Shown here: piece by piece, positions 1 to 7,850 of the stretch
Position numbering within the stretch: position 1 is the stretch's first letter
Layout: each line of letters begins with the position of its first letter
From: JAYSYM01 sp964543475
Lineage (GTDB): Bacteria > Bdellovibrionota > Bdellovibrionia > Bdellovibrionales > JAMPXM01
DNA length: 64,000 nt
Assembly: GCA_964543475.1 (NCBI GenBank)
Contig: CAZIYJ010000001.1
Span: forward strand, 682,001-746,000
Direction: 5' to 3'
Program-made: the position numbers and the translations under genes
Notes under the pieces: generated by a model
What the model saw: the letters and a program-made list of their open reading frames with translations, nothing else
The model's database searches: none
Told to the model about the DNA's origin: nothing

Positions 1-861
1 GTCGGCAGAAATGATCGTTCCTGTATTGAGCACCAGCGTGTCGATCATGTTGGCGTGCAGCTCTAAGATACTCATAGCGATTGGTTCGCGAGAGAGTGGA
101 GTGCGAACGTAATCTTTTGCGGTACTCTGATAGTCACGTCCAACGAGGACGACATTGTCCTTGAAGCGATCCATCGTGAATTGATCTTCGAGGACGCCTA
201 AAAAACTGAGCCGCTGATATGAGCCAGTCGGACGAAAATCAATGTAGAGCTGATTAGATTCTAAAAATTCAAAGAGCCCGCGAATTTTTTGCTCGTCTTG
301 AATCTCGGGGTTGTACATCTCGGCAATGATCGGAAAGCTAGTTTTTCTTCCTTGATAAGAAGTCATCATCCGGCGAGTGACATCGTCTCGCGCAAATAAA
401 TTCTTGTCTGAGGTATGCGGAGCTGCAAGCGCTGTGAGTTCGTTAAACGGTGGCGACAACTTCAAATATTCGGTCTGACTTGCCGGAGCAATATCGTTAA
501 GGGCCACGAAGAAATGTGGAAAAGATTTAGCAAGACGAGCGAACTCAGTCAGCTCATCGTATGCACCGACGATGTCGCTAGGTGTGATCAAGTAAACGAC
601 GACTCGAGCGCCAGCGGCCTTTAACTTGTTGAGTAGCTTAATGTGGTCTTGCGCGTTTGGAACACGCTGAATTGTATCGATCGTGTAGGGGTCAACTGCG
701 ATTGTATGAACTTTTCCAGAGACTGGTCTCGTGGGCTTCAGGCGAACCCGCGCATCGTACATAAACGATTCAACGTAATCGAATTTAAACTGGCTAAGGA
801 TGAAGGCGATGCCTAGCGCAAATCCGATTCTAACGAGAGGGTAGTAGTATTTCTTGTTCAC
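1..861 (-). CDS. CHASE2-domain sensory protein (partial, runs off the window)
   Basis: An open frame of 287 codons begins at a GTG (861-859) and continues past position 1, so the C-terminal effector domain is missing. Residues 8-22 form one N-terminal membrane segment. The following periplasmic part resembles CHASE2: an early YVESFMYDARVRLKP stretch, a middle VVYLITPSD strand, and near residue 270 the typical YVRTPLS...ELHANMIDTL block. CHASE2 is an extracytoplasmic sensing domain usually joined to an adenylate/guanylate cyclase, diguanylate cyclase or histidine kinase; which one applies here cannot be seen. No ATG is available between the upstream in-frame stop and this GTG, and the ribosome site is weak. 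It lies downstream of the peptide/maturase genes on the same strand but beyond a strong hairpin, so it is probably a separate transcript. Confidence 0.75.
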   Translation of the reverse strand, partial: MNKKYYYPLVRIGFALGIAFILSQFKFDYVESFMYDARVRLKPTRPVSGKVHTIAVDPYTIDTIQRVPNAQDHIKLLNKLKAAGARVVVYLITPSDIVGAYDELTEFARLAKSFPHFFVALNDIAPASQTEYLKLSPPFNELTALAAPHTSDKNLFARDDVTRRMMTSYQGRKTSFPIIAEMYNPEIQDEQKIRGLFEFLESNQLYIDFRPTGSYQRLSFLGVLEDQFTMDRFKDNVVLVGRDYQSTAKDYVRTPLSREPIAMSILELHANMIDTLVLNTGTIISAD

Positions 862-880
862 TTGAGCGGAGAGTACACAG

Positions 881-1020
881 TTAAGAGTTAAAAGTTAAGA
901 GCTAAGAGTCCGAGTTAAAAGCAATAGTCCGAGAAAAAGCAAAAGTCCAAGTAGCTCAGACAAAAACTCTGACTCTTACTTGGACTTTTGGCTCTGACAT
1001 TAAGCTCTTAACTCTTAGCT
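881..1020. repeat. Nested inverted repeats between CHASE2 gene and peptide genes
   Basis: This spacer is built from degenerate copies of TTAAGAGTTA/GCTAAGAGT on the left and their reverse complements on the right. GTTAAGAGCT (894-903) matches AGCTCTTAAC (1003-1012), and AGCTAAGAGT (900-909) matches ACTCTTAGCT (1011-1020). They surround a perfect 14-bp stem at 940-953/977-990. The arms overlap and are out of register, so alternative folds are possible. It may be a terminator that grew by repeat expansion or the remnant of a small mobile element. Confidence 0.7.
940..990 (-). terminator. Strong hairpin, likely terminator after the peptide genes
   Basis: CAAAAGTCCAAGTA (940-953) is perfectly complementary to TACTTGGACTTTTG (977-990), with an inner 5-bp stem at 956-960/968-972. 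It lies 40 nt after the stop of the last peptide gene on the minus strand. The minus-strand exit reads CTTTTTCTC, a moderate U-run, so termination of the peptide operon is likely. The stem is symmetric and could also act on the other strand. Confidence 0.55.
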
Positions 1021-1029
1021 GTCTTTGCC

Positions 1030-1149
1030 CTAGCTTGCGCCGAGTGGAGCGCACTCAAGGCCAACGGCCTTAATCGTAGTGGTGCTTGCGCCGCCTTTAG
1101 CGGTCAGCAGCTTAGTTTTATCAGGAGAAACTTTTTTGATCAGTTTCAT
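1030..1149 (-). CDS. Putative RiPP precursor peptide A (39 aa, one Cys near the C-terminus)
   Basis: Short ATG-started frame (1149-1147) with a good ribosome site AAGGA about ten bases upstream. The product is 39 aa, lysine-rich at the front, with a hydrophobic tail. It begins MKLIKKVSPDKTKL and ends with KAVGLECAPLGAS. It is clearly paralogous to the peptide encoded 17 bp upstream at 1167-1337. The two share K-L-[IV]-K-[KR]-V-S-x-D-K-T-K-L in the front half and K-x-VGL-x-C-x-P-x-G at the end. Placement directly behind a radical SAM/SPASM maturase suggests a ribosomally made, post-translationally modified peptide: leader in the front, modified core around the single Cys. Function is inferred only; no known family was recognised. 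Confidence 0.75.
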   Translation of the reverse strand: MKLIKKVSPDKTKLLTAKGGASTTTIKAVGLECAPLGAS

Positions 1150-1166
1150 ATCTAATTCCTTTCGAG

Positions 1167-1337
1167 TTAGCGAATTCCAACTGGAACGCAACCTAGTCCA
1201 ACAGTTTTCGTGGTTTCAGTTTTGTCGCCACTGGCTTGGCGAGATTGAAGTTTTGTTTTATCAGCTGAAACTCGCTTTACGAGTTTTACGGGCTGCTCTT
1301 TAGTTCGCGCTGCCTGATACGTTTCTGGCTTGTTCAT
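1167..1337 (-). CDS. Putative RiPP precursor peptide B (56 aa, one Cys near the C-terminus)
   Basis: ATG-started frame (1337-1335) with ribosome site AAAGGAA. Its start lies inside the end of the maturase gene: 38 bp overlap in another frame, which suggests translational coupling. The product has a charged 17-residue head absent from peptide A, then KLVKRVSADKTKL, a polar linker, and the tail KTVGLGCVPVGIR. It aligns with peptide A over its last 39 residues with no gap. One Cys in a Gly/Pro-flanked tail fits a core peptide for a thioether or other radical-SAM-made modification, but the chemistry cannot be told from sequence. No export signal is visible. Confidence 0.78.
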   Translation of the reverse strand: MNKPETYQAARTKEQPVKLVKRVSADKTKLQSRQASGDKTETTKTVGLGCVPVGIR

Positions 1338-2598
1338 AATATTCGATTCCTTTAGTGATTAAGCTTCGAGTTCTAATACAAAATTCGTTATCAGTTTTAT
1401 GCTTGCTGCCTGTTTTCGCCTTGTGAACGAACATACAGCCACCACCGCACATGTGTTTTGCCCAGCAACTGCCACAGTTATTAAGTTCAATGAGAGGTTT
1501 TGCGAACTTCGCTAAAGCCTCGTGATTGAGGTTTAAATCTTGTCCGACTTCTTCTTCCTTGTCGTTGACCCACCAGTTGCAAGTTGTAAAGCGCCCATCA
1601 GTATCGACCTGAAGGAGTGATTTGCCGGCTCCGCAGTAGTTATGAATGCGTTGTTGGCCATCGAGAATTCTAAAGAAGTGATCAAACTGAGTGATGCGAC
1701 GTAAACCAATTTCGCCATTTTCTTCCCAGGCAAGTTTAGCAACTTCGAACATACCATCAACATACTTTGGACTTACGACGTCGTCGTCGGCGCCAGCAGC
1801 ATAGCCGAGGTTAATTCCGTCCCATTCAAATTGTTTCATGTAGTTGTAAGCGCCAACCACGTTTGTGTTGTGAGATCCGAACACGCTATGAACAGCAACT
1901 GACCCGAGACGATCTTTAACTTTAAAGAGTTCAGTAATCCCGCGAAGTGTAAGCTTTGATGAGCCACGGCCGCCTGCTGTCGGGCGATGTTTATCGTTCG
2001 TCTCAGGATCACCATCCATGCTAATCGTTACGTGCATATTTAATTTTGCAAGTAGCTCAGCATTAGCAGCTGTGATCAAAGTTCCGTTTGTTGTGATCGA
2101 GAAATGCAATTTTATATTTCGACCGGCGGTTGCAAGACGAGCGTGTCGAGCAATTGATTCGATCGCTTGTGGATAGATAAGTGGTTCTCCGCCCAGAAAG
2201 TTGATCTGGAAGGTTTCGCCACTTTTCACGTCATGAAGAAGCATGTCGAGCTGTTCAGTAGCCTTAGTAACATCGATTTTGGCAGTTTTGGTGCCATAAG
2301 TTCCATCGCCACCGGCAGCGCAGTAAGTGCATTTCAAATTACAGATCTGGGCCACGTTGATAGTCAGCTGGCGAATTTTTGAAGCTACGTGCCCGTCGGT
2401 AACCGATGCATCTCGCTCCTCGTTCCACTGCTTCAATTCAGATTGGGCTTCAACAGTTGAATTACTGTCGAGTGCATCCCAAACAGAAGGGTCAAGTTCG
2501 GCAACTTGAAGGTTTAGCGCATGGAACCCAACCACTTTGCCGGTGGCTGTTTTCATCGCCAGAACGTTCTCAAATCTTTTAATTTGAACCGGTTGCAC
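1300..2598 (-). CDS. Radical SAM/SPASM peptide maturase
   Basis: 432 aa from a GTG start (2598-2596) preceded by ATAGGAG at good spacing. Residues 1-75 are a variable N-terminal region that may bind the precursor leader. The radical SAM core starts at about 76, with the 4Fe-4S/SAM motif CNLKCTYC giving Cys86, Cys90 and Cys93, and GGEP at 136-139. A full C-terminal SPASM domain follows with seven cysteines (322, 340, 375, 378, 384, 388, 407), the pattern that holds two auxiliary 4Fe-4S clusters. Such enzymes install thioether or carbon-carbon links in ribosomal peptides, or mature enzyme subunits. Two short paralogous peptides follow directly, the first overlapping this gene, so they are the likely substrates. 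No protease, exporter or immunity gene is visible beside it. Confidence 0.9.
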   Translation of the reverse strand: MQPVQIKRFENVLAMKTATGKVVGFHALNLQVAELDPSVWDALDSNSTVEAQSELKQWNEERDASVTDGHVASKIRQLTINVAQICNLKCTYCAAGGDGTYGTKTAKIDVTKATEQLDMLLHDVKSGETFQINFLGGEPLIYPQAIESIARHARLATAGRNIKLHFSITTNGTLITAANAELLAKLNMHVTISMDGDPETNDKHRPTAGGRGSSKLTLRGITELFKVKDRLGSVAVHSVFGSHNTNVVGAYNYMKQFEWDGINLGYAAGADDDVVSPKYVDGMFEVAKLAWEENGEIGLRRITQFDHFFRILDGQQRIHNYCGAGKSLLQVDTDGRFTTCNWWVNDKEEEVGQDLNLNHEALAKFAKPLIELNNCGSCWAKHMCGGGCMFVHKAKTGSKHKTDNEFCIRTRSLITKGIEYYEQARNVSGSAN

Positions 2599-2780
2599 TT
2601 TGACTCCTATGGATTACCAACTTTGATAAGTAGCAATAAGTCGGCCAACCAGAAGCCTGAATCGCAAACTCATAGGAACGAAAATACAGCGTAATTGCGG
2701 CAAGTTAGCCTTAAGATTTTAGAAATGCGTGGTGCAAAAGGATTCTGCTTTGAAAGCTTTGGGTCATGCTTTTGATTAAG

Positions 2781-5033
2781 TTACAAGTTGGCTTTGCGAA
2801 ATACGAGGGAAACTGGAGGTCCTTCGGTTGGCTGAAAATCTCGAATTGTGGTGGTCTCGGGCCACGCAAAGTCTTCGGCCGGGAAGCTCACGCCGTAAGC
2901 TTTCATATACTGGGTCCAAATCGGGAGAGCGCCAGAAGCCCCGGTTAAATTATGAGATGTATTGTCGTCGTACCCAACCCAAACAATAGCTGAGTGGTAC
3001 GGCGTGAAGCCCGCAAACCAAGAATCTTTTTTATCACTGGTAGTCCCAGTTTTGCCGGCGGCCGGATAAGTAAATCCGTTAAGAAACGCACTTCGTGCCG
3101 TGCCTGTCTGAATCGTTTGCTTCATCATTCCAACTAGAACTGCAGTCGAAGTCGAATCGATCCGATTTTCTTTTTCAATGCCTGTTTCGTGAAGTGATGT
3201 GCCGGTGACATCTTCAATTCGGTGAATTGTTCGTAGCTGAACGAAATCACCGAGGTTAGCAAGTGTGGTGTATGACTGAAGAAGCTCACGAGGATAAAGT
3301 TCAAACGCACCAAGTGTGAGAGACGGAACTGGTTCCATAGTTGACGTCACACCAGCAGCTCGTGCGGTATCGATAATGTTGTCGAGTCCAACTTTGATCC
3401 CTAACCAAGCCGCTGCAACATTCAGCGATTCTTTGAGCGCAAAGAACATTGGAACATCACCTCTAAATTTTTCGTCATAATTTTTTGGAGTCCACTTTTG
3501 TCCTTGATAAGAATGAGTGAACTGCTTATCGGGAAGAAGTGTTGTCGGTTGGTAAAGGCTGCCGTTGTCATCTTCGGCCTGCAGCGCTGTTAAGTACACA
3601 AAGGGCTTCATCGTTGAACCGATTTGCCTGTGACCTTCAATTGCGCGATTAAATTGAGTCGCTTTGTAACTTCGCCCACCGACGATTGCTTGAATCTCGC
3701 CGGTTTTTGGGTCGGCAGAAATTAAAACTGCTTCAAGATTTTTACCACTGGCTTTGAGTTTCTTGACAGTGGCTTGTGTTGTTTCGATTCGGTCTAAACC
3801 CTGACGAACTGCTAAGTGTGCCGCTTCTTGCGCCCGTAGATTAAGTGTCGTGAAAACTTTTAAGCCTTGTGATTCATCTAATCCAATCTCGCTAATTTCT
3901 CGTCGAACTGCTTGAACGAAATAGGGGGCTGGTTCAGTGAGTGCGCGATTGGTTGTTTTAGGAAGCGCGGCTTGTTTAGCTTCAGCTGCTTGGTCGGCAG
4001 AAATATGATTTTGCTGAACCATTTGATCCAATACTTTTGCACGCCGGCGAGTCGCATTCTCTTGTTTGGTGAAAGGATTGTAATAGCCGGGAGAATTTAC
4101 GATCGCAGCTAGCAAAGCACATTGCGGTAGATCGAGTTCACTTAAGTTTGAGCCGAAGTAATATTCTGATGCCGCGCCATAGCCTCTGATCTCAAACGGT
4201 CCATTTTGGCCGAGATAAATAAGGTTCACATAAGTTTCAAAGATATCATCTTTGCTAATTCGTCCTTCAACAAGAACCGCCATCGCGATCTCTTTGATCT
4301 TTCGGCGCATTGTTTTTTCGCTCGAAAGAAAATAATTTTTAACAAGCTGTTGAGTGAGAGTGCTTCCGCCTTGTGCGTAGCCTCCGGCTTTCAAATTTTT
4401 TAGAAGGGCGCGAGCAAGCCCTGGAATGCTAATTCCGCCGTGCTCGTAAAAGTTAGCGTCTTCAACCGCCAAAAGTGCATGACGACAAGTCACAGGTATT
4501 TCTGCGTTGCTCACCGCGCGTCGAAGGATCGGTTTATCACCGTAATATTGTGCGAAGAGTTCGGCTTCGAGCTCGGCGGCTTCGATGGCGACTAAAGGAG
4601 TTCCCGCCCAAACTCCCGTGAGTTTGTCTCCCTGCTCGAAAGCAAGTAGTTGCACCATCGTTTCAATACCATTGCTCGCGAGCGCATTATGAAAAGCCAC
4701 GCAATAAGTGAGCGTTTCGGGAAGATTGTCGATCAAGGTGCGACATTGATCGCCAGTCCAGATTGAATAATCGCCTTGATGCAAAGGTTGGCCAAATTGT
4801 CTCTCTCGGAAATGCTTTCGTGCAAAGAGCGATGAGAAATAGCTTTGCGGAATGACTGACCCTGGAACAATACGTTCGGGAGCTGAGTAAAATTCGACGG
4901 GAGGAATAAATCGTTTCTGCGCAAACCGTTCAGCAATATCTTGATCAAGTCGATAGAGCCAAATCGTAGTAATCGCCACTGCTGCAATAATGAAGAGCCC
5001 GATAAACAAAATTATTCGCTTTGTTCTATTCAC
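2781..5033 (-). CDS. mrcB: Bifunctional penicillin-binding protein 1B (glycosyltransferase/transpeptidase)
   Basis: 750 aa class A PBP that polymerises and cross-links peptidoglycan at the inner membrane. Residues 8-27 form the membrane anchor. A region of about 45-165 may correspond to the UB2H-like part of PBP1B. The GT51 domain follows with catalytic Glu191 in EDANFYEH and the QGGSTLTQQL motif at about 221-230. The transpeptidase has STMK (Ser473, Lys476), SLN (536-538) and KTGTT (661-665). The GTG start (5033-5031) is preceded by AAGGGA. It stands alone on the minus strand, divergent from the DUF507/GroES-like genes. The symbol rests on domain order and length; ponA-type naming is possible. 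Confidence 0.9.
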   Translation of the reverse strand: MNRTKRIILFIGLFIIAAVAITTIWLYRLDQDIAERFAQKRFIPPVEFYSAPERIVPGSVIPQSYFSSLFARKHFRERQFGQPLHQGDYSIWTGDQCRTLIDNLPETLTYCVAFHNALASNGIETMVQLLAFEQGDKLTGVWAGTPLVAIEAAELEAELFAQYYGDKPILRRAVSNAEIPVTCRHALLAVEDANFYEHGGISIPGLARALLKNLKAGGYAQGGSTLTQQLVKNYFLSSEKTMRRKIKEIAMAVLVEGRISKDDIFETYVNLIYLGQNGPFEIRGYGAASEYYFGSNLSELDLPQCALLAAIVNSPGYYNPFTKQENATRRRAKVLDQMVQQNHISADQAAEAKQAALPKTTNRALTEPAPYFVQAVRREISEIGLDESQGLKVFTTLNLRAQEAAHLAVRQGLDRIETTQATVKKLKASGKNLEAVLISADPKTGEIQAIVGGRSYKATQFNRAIEGHRQIGSTMKPFVYLTALQAEDDNGSLYQPTTLLPDKQFTHSYQGQKWTPKNYDEKFRGDVPMFFALKESLNVAAAWLGIKVGLDNIIDTARAAGVTSTMEPVPSLTLGAFELYPRELLQSYTTLANLGDFVQLRTIHRIEDVTGTSLHETGIEKENRIDSTSTAVLVGMMKQTIQTGTARSAFLNGFTYPAAGKTGTTSDKKDSWFAGFTPYHSAIVWVGYDDNTSHNLTGASGALPIWTQYMKAYGVSFPAEDFAWPETTTIRDFQPTEGPPVSLVFRKANL

Positions 5034-5139
5034 TCGATCCCTTGAGCTTGATGCCTTTGACCTTCATGGCTTCTTGGCTGCATGCCTTCTTGCCTTTGAT
5101 TGCCTTGACTTTATTTACCGCTCCTCCTTTAGTCAAAGT

Positions 5140-5418
5140 ATGAAGCTTACACCAATTCAAATGGACCGAATGGTTCGAAAAGTTTTTGACGATTTGAAAG
5201 CCCAAAACCTCATTGAGTTCAAAAATCCTGAAGACAAAGTCTTCAAACGTGCAATTGAACTTGTACAAAATGAGTTTAAAAAGGAAGCCGATCTCGATCG
5301 CGAAGTTCACGCAATGCTAGATGATCTGGAGCGCAAAAACCCGGGTGAGTTTGAGCGCTACAAAATGTTTCCAATGCTTAAGAAGCGATTGGCGAAAGAT
5401 AAGAAGGTGATTCTGTGA
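5140..5418 (+). CDS. DUF507 family protein (first of a tandem pair)
   Basis: 92 aa, soluble, highly charged and mostly helical. It starts MKLTPIQMDRMVRKVFDDLK, the pattern of DUF507, a small family of unknown function frequent in delta-proteobacteria, Aquificae and Bdellovibrio relatives. The ATG at 5140 was preferred over an upstream in-frame ATG at 4990 because the extra 50 residues run antisense through the PBP start and do not fit the family. No good ribosome site is visible in front of it. Its stop overlaps the next gene's GTG by four bases (GTGA), so the two are translated together. Confidence 0.8.
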   Translation: MKLTPIQMDRMVRKVFDDLKAQNLIEFKNPEDKVFKRAIELVQNEFKKEADLDREVHAMLDDLERKNPGEFERYKMFPMLKKRLAKDKKVIL

Positions 5419-5693
5419 TTTTGTCAGAAGAACGCCAGTCTCATTTGGCCCACGTGATCATTGATGGAATTTGGAATGATGACTTAGTCGAATTCCCAGA
5501 CGAAGACGCAGCTCTTCGATTCGCAAAAATAGCTATAGTACAGTGGGTGAAGGAAGAAGCGAGCCTCGACGAATTAGTCCGAGGCAAAGTAAGCTCACTT
5601 AAGCGAAATGTCATCGAAGGCACGCCTGAGTGGGATGTTATGTTTGCAAAATATTACGAAGAAGAAATGGTGAAGCGTGGCTACAAAAAATAA
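5415..5693 (+). CDS. DUF507 family protein (second of the pair)
   Basis: 92 aa from a GTG start overlapping the stop of the first DUF507 gene. It begins MILSEERQSHLAHVIIDGIW and shares layout with its neighbour: charged helices, and a -VKEEASLDELVRGKV- segment corresponding to -FKKEADLDREVHAML-. The two probably arose by duplication and may form a heterodimer. The last 17 bases overlap the GroES-like gene in another frame. Function is unknown in the family. Confidence 0.8.
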   Translation: MILSEERQSHLAHVIIDGIWNDDLVEFPDEDAALRFAKIAIVQWVKEEASLDELVRGKVSSLKRNVIEGTPEWDVMFAKYYEEEMVKRGYKK

Positions 5694-6195
5694 GAAGACT
5701 GCCCAGAAGAAATCTGCTGCCCCAAAAAAAGTAACTTCACTGAATGAAGCGAAGCGGAAAAAAGCTGCTAAAGGGATGAAGGCAAGAAGCCAAGGAGCCA
5801 AGAAGGTTGCAGGCAAGAAGGCATCAAGTTCAAAGCCAACAAGTGGGAAAGTGATTTCACTTGCTCATGCTCGTGAAAATCGTCCTTCGAAAGTTGACTG
5901 GAACAGCTACCTGACTCCTATCGACGACCGAGTTTTGGTTGAGCTCACAAAACCAGCCGAAAAAACAGCGGGCGGGTTATTCATTCCGGATATGGCTCAG
6001 GCGCGATCAAGCAACGGCCGGGTTGTCGCTGTGGGACCGGGAAAGCGCGATAAAAAAGGTCGACGCAGACCTCTAGATGTCCGAGTCGGCGAAAAAATCA
6101 TGTATGCCGACTATGCGGGCAGCAAGCTCGAGCTTGAAGGCAGAAATCTTCTTTTAATCAATGAATCCGATATCTTAGGTGTGCTCGAACCATAG
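5677..6195 (+). CDS. GroES-like co-chaperonin with lysine-rich N-terminal extension
   Basis: 172 aa from a GTG start (5677). Residues 81-172 are a GroES domain: LTPIDDRVLVEL at the start, a mobile loop EKTAGGLFIPDMAQARS, then GRVVAVGPGK and the C-terminal strand region. In GroES the mobile loop contacts the GroEL apical domain, so binding to a chaperonin is plausible. Residues 1-76 are a disordered Lys/Ala/Ser-rich head, not part of ordinary GroES (about 95 aa). No groEL lies in the window. The gene overlaps the second DUF507 gene by 17 bp, so the three form one operon. The basic head could bind nucleic acid or membrane; that is speculation. Confidence 0.85.
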   Translation: MATKNKKTAQKKSAAPKKVTSLNEAKRKKAAKGMKARSQGAKKVAGKKASSSKPTSGKVISLAHARENRPSKVDWNSYLTPIDDRVLVELTKPAEKTAGGLFIPDMAQARSSNGRVVAVGPGKRDKKGRRRPLDVRVGEKIMYADYAGSKLELEGRNLLLINESDILGVLEP

Positions 6196-6214
6196 GCTAG
6201 TTTCATCTCTCCGC

Positions 6215-6250
6215 GCCATACAGCAATGGCAATATATTGTAATGTATGGC
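6215..6250. promoter_or_regulatory. 8-bp inverted repeat before the outer-membrane barrel gene
   Basis: GCCATACA (6215-6222) and TGTATGGC (6243-6250) are perfect reverse complements separated by 20 AT-rich bases. There is no U-run, so it is not a classical terminator of the GroES-like operon. It lies 71 bp before the next start codon and could be an operator or an mRNA hairpin. Confidence 0.4.
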
Positions 6251-6320
6251 AACGTAAGGTTTGTTATTGACTCAGGATAAGGTCCTGTTAGTTGATGAAT
6301 CCAACACGGGGGGAGATTTT

Positions 6321-7742
6321 ATGCGGAAGAGCTCGATTCGAGTGGGTCTGCTAGTCGGCGCGGTGGTTCTGGTAACGGGGCTATTAACGCAAACAGCACA
6401 TGCAGATATCAGTTGGTCGGGAAACTATCGCATAGAGGCCGTGAAAGTTAAGGGAGCCGAGTTAGACAGCACCCAGCAGTCAAAAGCTTACTTGTTACAT
6501 CGTCTAGTATTGCAACCAAAGCTTGTGGCCGCTGACGGAATCAACATCTATGGTCGCTTCGATTTACTCAACGATACTACGGCTTCCGACAACTTAGCGG
6601 GCCAGTCTTTCGGGACTGGTCCGAGCTCTTCTGCAGGTCCGCAAGCGGGCGCAAATACTCCATCAAATGTTTTCAGCGATAATCAAGATTACAACTCTCC
6701 TCTATTAGTTACTCAACTTTACGCAACATGGACTCAAGAGTTCGGTGTGTTCGTAGTTGGTCGCGCGCCTCTTCGCTTCGGTCTCGGAATGACTTACAGT
6801 GATGGTTCGGGTTTGTTCGATCACTACATGACGTCACGAGATATGATTGGTTACAAAGCTGTGCTTGGTAACTTATCTGTTATGCCGATGTTGGCAAAAG
6901 TTAACGAAGGCGCATTGAACGACGAAGACGACGTTAACGATTATATCTTAAATATTCAGTACGACAATCCAGAGACAGATCTTGAGCTTGGACTCATGTA
7001 TCAACTTCGAGTTGCAACTCGCGCGGGTAACGATGCTCCAAACGCGGGCGGAGCAGCAGCAGCTACTGAAGGATTCAAATCTCAGAACATCAATTTGTTT
7101 ACGGGTCAGAAGTGGGGAAATCTCGCTCTCGGTTTAGAGGGTGGATTCAACTCTGGCGACACAGGTTTGAAACAAGCGGGTGGTGGCGGAGTTAAACTTA
7201 ACAGCTACGGGATCGCAGCAAACTTGAATTACGCAAATCCTGAAAGCAAGTGGAGCTACGGCACACGTGCTGGTATTGCAACTGGTGATGACTCAGGTAC
7301 TCCAGACACTTACGAGGGTTTCATTTTCAACCGTAACTACAATGTTGGAATGCTTCTCTTCAATCACCCTCTCGGCGGTGGCGATCATTTAAGAACTTCA
7401 GTTATTCGCGACACAACTACTTCAGCGTCGAATCAGATCGATACCGAAGCTGTTAGCAATACAATGTACATTGCACCGGGCTTTCAGCATCGCTGGAAAG
7501 AGACGATCGAGTGGGGCGCCACTTTTGTTTGGGCAACGGCTCAAGCTGAAGCGTACCCAGGCATGGCAAAAGATTTAGGTTACGAATTAGATTTGAACTT
7601 CACTTATAAACCTTACGAGAAAATGCGTTGGATCACTGAGATCGGCATGATGTCACCTGGTGACGCTTGGAAGACCGGTGGAGCAGGATTCGACAACAGA
7701 TTTACATACGGAATTACAACCAAGGCCGCCATCACTTTTTAA
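6321..7742 (+). CDS. Predicted outer-membrane beta-barrel protein (porin-like)
   Basis: 473 aa. The ATG at 6321 is preferred because GGGGGAGA sits just upstream and the product then opens with a classic signal peptide (RKSS, a hydrophobic stretch, cleavage after AHA). The mature protein alternates aromatic and small residues in many amphipathic strands such as WSGNYRIEAV, LHRLVLQPKL and YATWTQEFGVFVVGRA. It ends with a strand finishing in AAITF, a terminal aromatic typical of outer-membrane barrels. An internal Gly/Ala/Asn loop at about 110-130 is likely exposed. It is probably a general or alginate-type porin; substrate unknown. It is monocistronic, ended by the terminator at 7820. Confidence 0.8.
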   Translation: MRKSSIRVGLLVGAVVLVTGLLTQTAHADISWSGNYRIEAVKVKGAELDSTQQSKAYLLHRLVLQPKLVAADGINIYGRFDLLNDTTASDNLAGQSFGTGPSSSAGPQAGANTPSNVFSDNQDYNSPLLVTQLYATWTQEFGVFVVGRAPLRFGLGMTYSDGSGLFDHYMTSRDMIGYKAVLGNLSVMPMLAKVNEGALNDEDDVNDYILNIQYDNPETDLELGLMYQLRVATRAGNDAPNAGGAAAATEGFKSQNINLFTGQKWGNLALGLEGGFNSGDTGLKQAGGGGVKLNSYGIAANLNYANPESKWSYGTRAGIATGDDSGTPDTYEGFIFNRNYNVGMLLFNHPLGGGDHLRTSVIRDTTTSASNQIDTEAVSNTMYIAPGFQHRWKETIEWGATFVWATAQAEAYPGMAKDLGYELDLNFTYKPYEKMRWITEIGMMSPGDAWKTGGAGFDNRFTYGITTKAAITF

Positions 7743-7819
7743 TTAGCAACTTGGTAACAGCTTGATTTGCATCTTGATTACAACATGATTTCATCTTGAA
7801 TCGGTGGCGGTTCAGGGCC

Positions 7820-7849
7820 CCGGGGTACGCAAGTACCCCGGTTTTTTTT
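7820..7849 (+). terminator. Rho-independent terminator after the barrel gene
   Basis: CCGGGGTAC (7820-7828), loop GCAA, GTACCCCGG (7833-7841), followed by eight T (7842-7849). Confidence 0.95.
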
Positions 7850-7850
7850 G

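Noticed and set aside
5026..5139. Lysine-rich reading frame on the minus strand just before the PBP gene, with AAAGGAGGAG at 5121-5130
   Set aside because: No ATG, GTG or TTG lies at a working distance after the ribosome-like site; the frame is probably low-complexity spacer.
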